Origin: an uncultured Planctomycetaceae bacterium
GTDB lineage: Bacteria > Planctomycetota > Planctomycetia > Pirellulales > Pirellulaceae
Assembly (NCBI GenBank): GCA_903927685.1
Contig: CAIYOB010001277.1
Span: 1-9,192 of the forward strand
Length of the DNA: 9,192 nt
Direction of reading: 5' to 3'
Position 1 is the stretch's first letter; each line of letters begins with the position of its first letter. This document shows, one piece after another, positions 6,422 through 9,192 of the stretch. The translations under genes were made by a program, and so were the position numbers. The notes under the pieces are model-generated. The model was given only the letters and a program-made list of their open reading frames with translations, had not been told where the DNA came from and did not search any database.

Positions 6422-6796
6422 ATGCTAGTGCTGACGCGGAAGCTGCAAGAGACGATTCACATCGGCGACAACATCACGATCACCATCGTGCGGATTCAAG
6501 GTAACACAGTCCGGGTCGGGATTGAAGCACCCGGAGACGTGCGGGTCGTCCGCGGCGAAGTCGCGGCGCGGGACGAGGCCGAGTTGGCCGCAGCAGAGGC
6601 GGAGGCCCAGGCCGCCACGCCCCCGACCAGCACGCCCCAGGCCGCAGTCGTGCTCCGCCGGCAGGCGCCGCTGGCGCGCATCGCCGCCGGCAAGCCGCGT
6701 CTGCGGTTGGCAATGCCCGACAGCCGTCCGGAGAGGCAATCGCCCCTGCGAGAAGCCGGCGGCGCTGCCGCTCGCGAGTCGGCATTGACCTGCTGA
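6422..6796 (+). CDS. csrA: Carbon storage regulator CsrA with long C-terminal extension
   Basis: Residues 1 to about 50 are a recognisable CsrA/RsmA core: MLVLTRKLQETIHIGDNI, then VRIQGNTVRVGIEAPGDVRVVRGEV. L4, R6 and R44, equivalent to the RNA-contact residues of E. coli CsrA, are all present, so binding to GGA motifs in mRNA leaders is expected. CsrA usually has about 60-70 residues; this one has 124. The extra tail (51-124) is an acidic/Ala-rich helix-like stretch, a Pro/Thr linker, then an Arg-rich low-complexity region that looks disordered. AAGGAG (6410-6415) lies 6 nt before the ATG. Three GGA motifs (6395, 6403, 6412) in the short leader, one in the ribosome site, allow autoregulation. 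A sigma-54 promoter precedes it. No fliW or flagellar gene is nearby. Confidence 0.93.
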   Translation: MLVLTRKLQETIHIGDNITITIVRIQGNTVRVGIEAPGDVRVVRGEVAARDEAELAAAEAEAQAATPPTSTPQAAVVLRRQAPLARIAAGKPRLRLAMPDSRPERQSPLREAGGAAARESALTC

Positions 6797-6819
6797 GAAG
6801 CCGAGGGGCGTCATCTCTC

Positions 6820-6846
6820 GTAGGACGGATTGCCAATCCGTCCCAC
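6820..6846. repeat. Palindromic intergenic repeat between convergent genes
   Basis: GGACGGATT (6823-6831) and AATCCGTCC (6835-6843) are perfect 9-bp arms around GCC, extended by GT/AC with one mismatch (6820-6846). It lies between the csrA stop and the stop of the - strand gene at 6901, so it could stop transcription from both sides. It lacks a T-run on either strand, which fits an interspersed REP-like palindrome better than an intrinsic terminator. I recall near-identical palindromes in other planctomycete genomes. Confidence 0.7.
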
Positions 6847-6900
6847 TATGGAAAAACGGCTCAGGGGCGACCTGTGTGGCTCCGGAGCAAGGCACGCGGC

Positions 6901-7362
6901 TTAGTCCTTCAGCAGCCGCTCGCTCAGAATCGCCGCGATGTGCTCGTTGTAGGCGCCGGAACTGGTCCGGGGAGCAATCCAACTGGCGTAGTCGAAGTCG
7001 GGATCAGACAGCGGCCGGCCGGGCCGGCGGTGGTAATTGAAAAAGTCACGCACCCTGGCGGTCAGTTCCTCCGTCTCGTATTCTCCCAGATCGACGTCGA
7101 CAGCCAGTCGATCGGCATGGCGGTTCAACGTCGGGGCCGCCTCCGCTCGCTGGTCGCTCAGAACTTGACCCATGCCGCAGCCGACGTACACGTGAAACTG
7201 ACGCGGGTCAAACACGGCGGCCAATTCTGGTCCGCCACCGTAGTCTGCCACTCGCACCTGCTCGCGGGTCGCGATCACTCGCCCCGGCAACGCGACTGAC
7301 AGGCGAACATCGGCTTCCGGATTAAATTGTCTCAAGAGTTCGATCAGTGTTTTGACTTGCAT
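6901..7362 (-). CDS. Hypothetical protein, MQVKTLIELL N-terminus
   Basis: This 153-residue soluble protein is not recognised. The start MQVKTLIELLRQFNPEADVRLSV resembles the opening of many small proteins with a 'VKELIxxLxxxxPDAxV' motif. After a central segment with GCGMGQVL (61-68), the second half is acidic and then contains FFNYHRRPGRPLSDPDFDYASWIA (107-130). No signal peptide or membrane helix is seen. The frame stays open far upstream, but that part runs antisense to the exported protein gene and through a palindromic repeat, so I start at ATG 7362; GGGTGGG a few bases upstream is a weak ribosome site. It is a single gene, convergent with csrA and divergent from the exported protein gene. 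Confidence 0.65.
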   Translation of the reverse strand: MQVKTLIELLRQFNPEADVRLSVALPGRVIATREQVRVADYGGGPELAAVFDPRQFHVYVGCGMGQVLSDQRAEAAPTLNRHADRLAVDVDLGEYETEELTARVRDFFNYHRRPGRPLSDPDFDYASWIAPRTSSGAYNEHIAAILSERLLKD

Positions 7363-7385
7363 ACAGCCCACCCAGACAGATGACC

Positions 7386-7442
7386 GTAACTCGAAGCCAG
7401 AGCGAGGCTCCGTCGTGGTTCCCTGCTGACGCTTCGGGTTGC
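7386..7442. repeat. Planctomycete-type palindromic repeat (NPKRQQG element)
   Basis: Left arm 7388-7407 and right arm 7421-7440 are imperfect inverted copies (14 of 20 positions by eye), both built on AAC-Y-CGAAGC, around a 13-nt centre; the match extends outwards by a G at each end. Read on the - strand the element encodes NPKRQQGTT, a peptide I recognise from many doubtful planctomycete gene calls. This supports its being a dispersed non-coding repeat. It lies 24 nt upstream of the - strand gene start, between two divergent genes. Confidence 0.7.
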
Positions 7443-7598
7443 GATGCGCGGCACCCCGTCCGACACCACGCCATTCTACTCCGCCTGCGACGATCTGACG
7501 ACCCGCTAGCGGTCTGGATTGGTCAGCGTGCGTTATCGAAATCGCCGCAGCGCAGTCAAAAGCGCAGCAGAAATCGTGAAGTTTGCTCATCCTCGCTT
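7443..7598. other. Intergenic stretch without a supported gene
   Basis: Between the palindromic repeat and the -35 box at 7599 I see no gene with coding character. The only structure noted is a 10-bp perfect palindrome, CCGCTAGCGG (7503-7512), which may be an operator but has no support beyond its symmetry. Confidence 0.5.
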
Positions 7599-7627
7599 TT
7601 GCCAAACCGACGGGAAGTCGATAAGAT
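7599..7627 (+). promoter_or_regulatory. Sigma-70-type promoter of the exported protein gene
   Basis: TTGCCA (7599-7604, 5 of 6 to TTGACA) is followed after exactly 17 nt by TAAGAT (7622-7627, 4 of 6 to TATAAT). The predicted start is near 7634, giving a leader of about 98 nt before ATG 7732. This is the best housekeeping-type promoter in the window. Confidence 0.6.
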
Positions 7628-7633
7628 ACCAGG

Positions 7634-7731
7634 GGATGTAGCGGATGTGCGGGCGAGACTGCGCTCCGGCACAGGGATTGCATCTGGTGCTCTCCGTGGC
7701 GGGGGCTTGAATTGCACAAGGGGACAGGGAA
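7634..7731 (+). promoter_or_regulatory. mRNA leader with a cluster of CsrA-like GGA motifs
   Basis: The leader holds GGATGT twice (7634-7639, 7643-7648), ACAGGGAT (7671-7678), AAGGGGA (7718-7724) and ACAGGGA (7724-7730). The CsrA consensus is RUACARGGAUGU, so ACAGGGA matches its ACARGGA core exactly, twice, and GGATGT matches its 3' half twice. The last two motifs cover the ribosome-binding site. Translational control by CsrA is an inference, strengthened by csrA lying about 0.9 kb away. Confidence 0.45.
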
Positions 7732-8568
7732 ATGAAGACCGTGATGACCATCGCGTCCGTATTCGCTGCGGCGGCAATCGTCTTTGCTCCGGCGTGGGGT
7801 GGAGCGACGGCGGTGCTGGGACAGGACAAACCGGAGGAAACGCAGATTCTGGGCGCCGGCGTTCCCCTGGTGGCGGGCGACAAGAAGACTGATGCCAAGC
7901 CGCCTGTGTTGCGGAGCACGGCCGAAAAACGTCGCTGGCTCCGCACGCAACTGGCCAACGGTTTGAAGAACAATCGGGAACTGCAGCCGCTGTTGGCCAA
8001 AGTCGACCGGCTGACGCCTCAGCAGGTCGACGGCTTGACCAATGCGGTGCTCGCCCAGCAGTTGCCGGCCGACGACCAACCCCAGCAGGTCCAGCAACAG
8101 ATGCAGCAATTCGGCCAGCAGCAGGATCAACTCATGCAGCAGGCCGGTCAGGAACTTGCTCGTCTGCAGTTCCTCCGCCGGGCCCTGGAGACGGAGATCT
8201 GGCAGCGCAACGCCGGCTACGGCTTGGGCTACGCGCCCGTGGTGACGTGGCTGCCCGAAGGCACGTGGTTTGGAGCGTCGGCCAATGTGTCGCCGGATGG
8301 CCGCTACGTCCAGATCAACGCGAATCCGTACTATTCGAGCGTGGGCCCCGTGTATACGTACAACCTGAATAACGGGGCGACGCAAACCTGGATGCCGCAG
8401 TCCGGTTACCCAACCGGATCGCAGTCCGGCAATCGGCCGCTGGGAACGCCCGGGTTCAATCACGCTCAAACCTACGGCGGCATCCCGGCTTGGCACAAGC
8501 CTCAAGCTGCCCCCGCGGCCCAGCCGCGCGTCTGGCACGACGGACTTCGTACCCGAGTCGGGCCGTAA
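7732..8568 (+). CDS. Exported Gln-rich protein of unknown function
   Basis: This 278-residue protein has a clear N-terminal export signal: K2, hydrophobic core about 4-20, candidate cleavage after ATA at residue 27. The mature part has a charged helical region (about 62-110, RSTAEKRRWLRTQL), a Gln-rich stretch with coiled-coil character (about 110-145), then a beta-rich segment with YAPVVTWLPEGTWFGASANVSPDGRYVQINANPYY (167-201). The 'LPEGT..ASA.VS.D.RYV.I...P' pattern resembles a module I recall from secreted planctomycete proteins; its function is unknown. The tail is Pro/Gly/Gln-rich and low in complexity. AGGGGA (7719-7724) lies 7 nt before the ATG. A sigma-70-type promoter and a leader with CsrA-like motifs precede it, and the cupin gene follows after 4 nt. 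A periplasmic or cell-envelope location is likely. Confidence 0.8.
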   Translation: MKTVMTIASVFAAAAIVFAPAWGGATAVLGQDKPEETQILGAGVPLVAGDKKTDAKPPVLRSTAEKRRWLRTQLANGLKNNRELQPLLAKVDRLTPQQVDGLTNAVLAQQLPADDQPQQVQQQMQQFGQQQDQLMQQAGQELARLQFLRRALETEIWQRNAGYGLGYAPVVTWLPEGTWFGASANVSPDGRYVQINANPYYSSVGPVYTYNLNNGATQTWMPQSGYPTGSQSGNRPLGTPGFNHAQTYGGIPAWHKPQAAPAAQPRVWHDGLRTRVGP

Positions 8569-8572
8569 TGTC

Positions 8573-8935
8573 ATGGATGTGCGGAATATCGACCGAGTGA
8601 CGGCCTTTACGACCAAGGACGGTTCCGAGATCCGTGAACTGCTGGCCCACCGGAACTCGTGTATCGGCAACCAGAGTCTCGCCGAAGCTCGCCTGCCCGC
8701 CGGGGCGACAACCACCCCGCACTACCACCCGCGAACCGAGGAGATCTACTATATCCTGGCAGGCACGGGACGGATGCAGGTGGGCGACGAGACCTGCGAG
8801 GTCGGTCCCGGCGACGCCATCGCCATCCCGCCGGGGGCGCAGCATCAGATCTGCAACACGGGCGGCCTGACGCTGCGTTTCCTGTGCTGCTGTGCGCCGG
8901 CTTATGAACACGAGGACACCATCCTGCTGCACTGA
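8573..8935 (+). CDS. Single-domain cupin protein
   Basis: This 120-residue protein matches the small beta-barrel cupin superfamily. Cupin motif 1 is G-x5-HYH-x4-E-x6-G (about 44-64), and motif 2 is G-x5-PPG-x2-H-x3-N (about 82-97), a full match. The two His and the Glu of motif 1 and the His of motif 2 form the expected divalent-metal site. Small cupins of this type include mannose-6-phosphate isomerase-like, dioxygenase and sugar-sensing proteins, so the substrate cannot be assigned. Three consecutive cysteines (FLCCCAP, about 103-109) near the C-terminus are unusual and may bind metal or form disulfides. No signal peptide is present. It starts 4 nt after the stop of the exported protein gene with no obvious ribosome site of its own, so translation is probably coupled. 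Confidence 0.88.
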   Translation: MDVRNIDRVTAFTTKDGSEIRELLAHRNSCIGNQSLAEARLPAGATTTPHYHPRTEEIYYILAGTGRMQVGDETCEVGPGDAIAIPPGAQHQICNTGGLTLRFLCCCAPAYEHEDTILLH

Positions 8936-8997
8936 GCACGCTCCGGCAAGGCGTAGGGCCCGAACCGATCGCGCGGGCGCCGGGCCAATGCCGATTG

Positions 8998-9067
8998 GTG
9001 AGCGGCACGGCGCAAGCCGTCCGGTAGCATAGTCCGAAAACCAGGCGGCTCGCGCCGCTCCGCTAAC
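8998..9067. repeat. Large palindromic repeat after the cupin gene
   Basis: Arms at 8998-9024 and 9041-9067 are inverted copies agreeing at 21 of 27 positions, around a 16-nt loop. Both contain the core GCGG..CGGCGC.AGCCG. I recall this 'CGGCACGGCGCAAGCCGTCCGG' type of palindrome as dispersed in planctomycete genomes. A short hairpin, CCAAT-GCCG-ATTGG (8985-8998), abuts its left end. Either could act as a transcription end point for the cupin operon, but no T-run follows. Confidence 0.7.
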
Positions 9068-9129
9068 AAGAATGCTCCCAAATTTCGAGGCTTGACCAAA
9101 GACGGCCGCTCGGCTACGCTTACTTGACT

Positions 9130-9192
9130 ATGACAACAACTTCGCTGCTCTCCCTACGTTCGTTGCTGCTTCTGGCCGTGGCTGGCCCGTAG
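9130..9192 (+). CDS. 20-codon signal-peptide-like frame, possibly a broken gene
   Basis: ATG 9130 opens the frame MTTTSLLSLRSLLLLAVAGP and ends at TAG 9190-9192, the last bases of the window. It has an N-region with one Arg, a Leu-rich core and an AVAG end that would suit a secretion signal. The stop comes exactly where the mature protein should begin. No ribosome site is visible. It may be a chance frame, a remnant of a secreted protein, or a gene interrupted by a nonsense change or sequencing error; the sequence beyond the window is needed. Confidence 0.2.
   Translation: MTTTSLLSLRSLLLLAVAGP

Noticed and set aside
7503..7512. CCGCTAGCGG perfect palindrome as an operator
   Set aside because: It is short and could arise by chance in GC-rich DNA; there is no second copy or promoter overlap.
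7697..7716. TTGCA with upstream GG as a sigma-54 promoter before the exported protein
   Set aside because: At correct spacing the -24 box would be GGGGGC, and the start would fall inside the ribosome site.
7363..8715. Very long open - strand frame that continues upstream of the gene at 6901-7362
   Set aside because: It is antisense to the exported protein gene and the start of the cupin gene, and it passes through the palindromic repeat (NPKRQQG peptide). Only the part from ATG 7362 has plausible protein character.
9092..9120. TTGACC - 17 nt - TACGCT as a promoter near the right edge
   Set aside because: The -10 box matches only 3 of 6 and no convincing gene follows within the window.
1..9192. 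tRNA, rRNA, CRISPR arrays, transposase genes and phage genes
   Set aside because: I looked for cloverleaf-like, rRNA-like and regularly spaced repeats and for transposase or phage motifs and saw none.

Overview
The window looks like chromosomal DNA from a planctomycete, probably of the Pirellulales type. The grounds are high G+C, a large orphan AddB-like nuclease, a CsrA with a long extra tail, an exported Gln-rich protein, and three different palindromic intergenic repeats of a kind I associate with planctomycete genomes. One of these repeats translates into the 'NPKRQQG' peptide seen in spurious planctomycete gene calls. This placement comes from recognition, not from a search.

Left part (1-3381, all + strand). 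The end of an unidentified gene overlaps a class II aldolase gene, which overlaps by ATGA a sigma-54-dependent activator (PAS, AAA+, Fis-type HTH). A 125-nt gap follows, with a 7-bp inverted repeat and a correctly spaced -24/-12 element. After it come two NifX/NafY-like small proteins and the first 68 codons of a COG1237-type metallo-beta-lactamase (MBL). The set of sigma-54 activator, NifX-like proteins and MBL resembles the orange-protein (ORP) Mo/Cu-cofactor loci of sulfate reducers. Here the MBL stops just before its metal-binding HxHxDH motif, and no MinD/Mrp-type ATPase is present.

Middle (3435-6206, - strand). A 923-residue AddB-like PD-(D/E)XK nuclease runs tail-to-tail into the broken MBL. 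No AddA-like helicase follows it. Two genes that both lack their expected downstream sequence meet within about 55 bp, which marks 3382-3434 as a rearrangement or assembly junction.

Right part (6207-9192). csrA (+) reads away from the nuclease gene and is preceded by a near-consensus sigma-54 promoter. A small unknown gene (-) converges on csrA across a palindrome. A sigma-70-type promoter and a leader with several CsrA-like GGA motifs precede an exported Gln-rich protein, and a cupin gene follows 4 nt behind it. The window ends in a large palindromic repeat and a 20-codon signal-peptide-like reading frame.

The links most worth testing are the truncated sigma-54/NifX/MBL metal-cofactor module, sigma-54 control of csrA, and possible CsrA control of the exported protein encoded 0.9 kb away.
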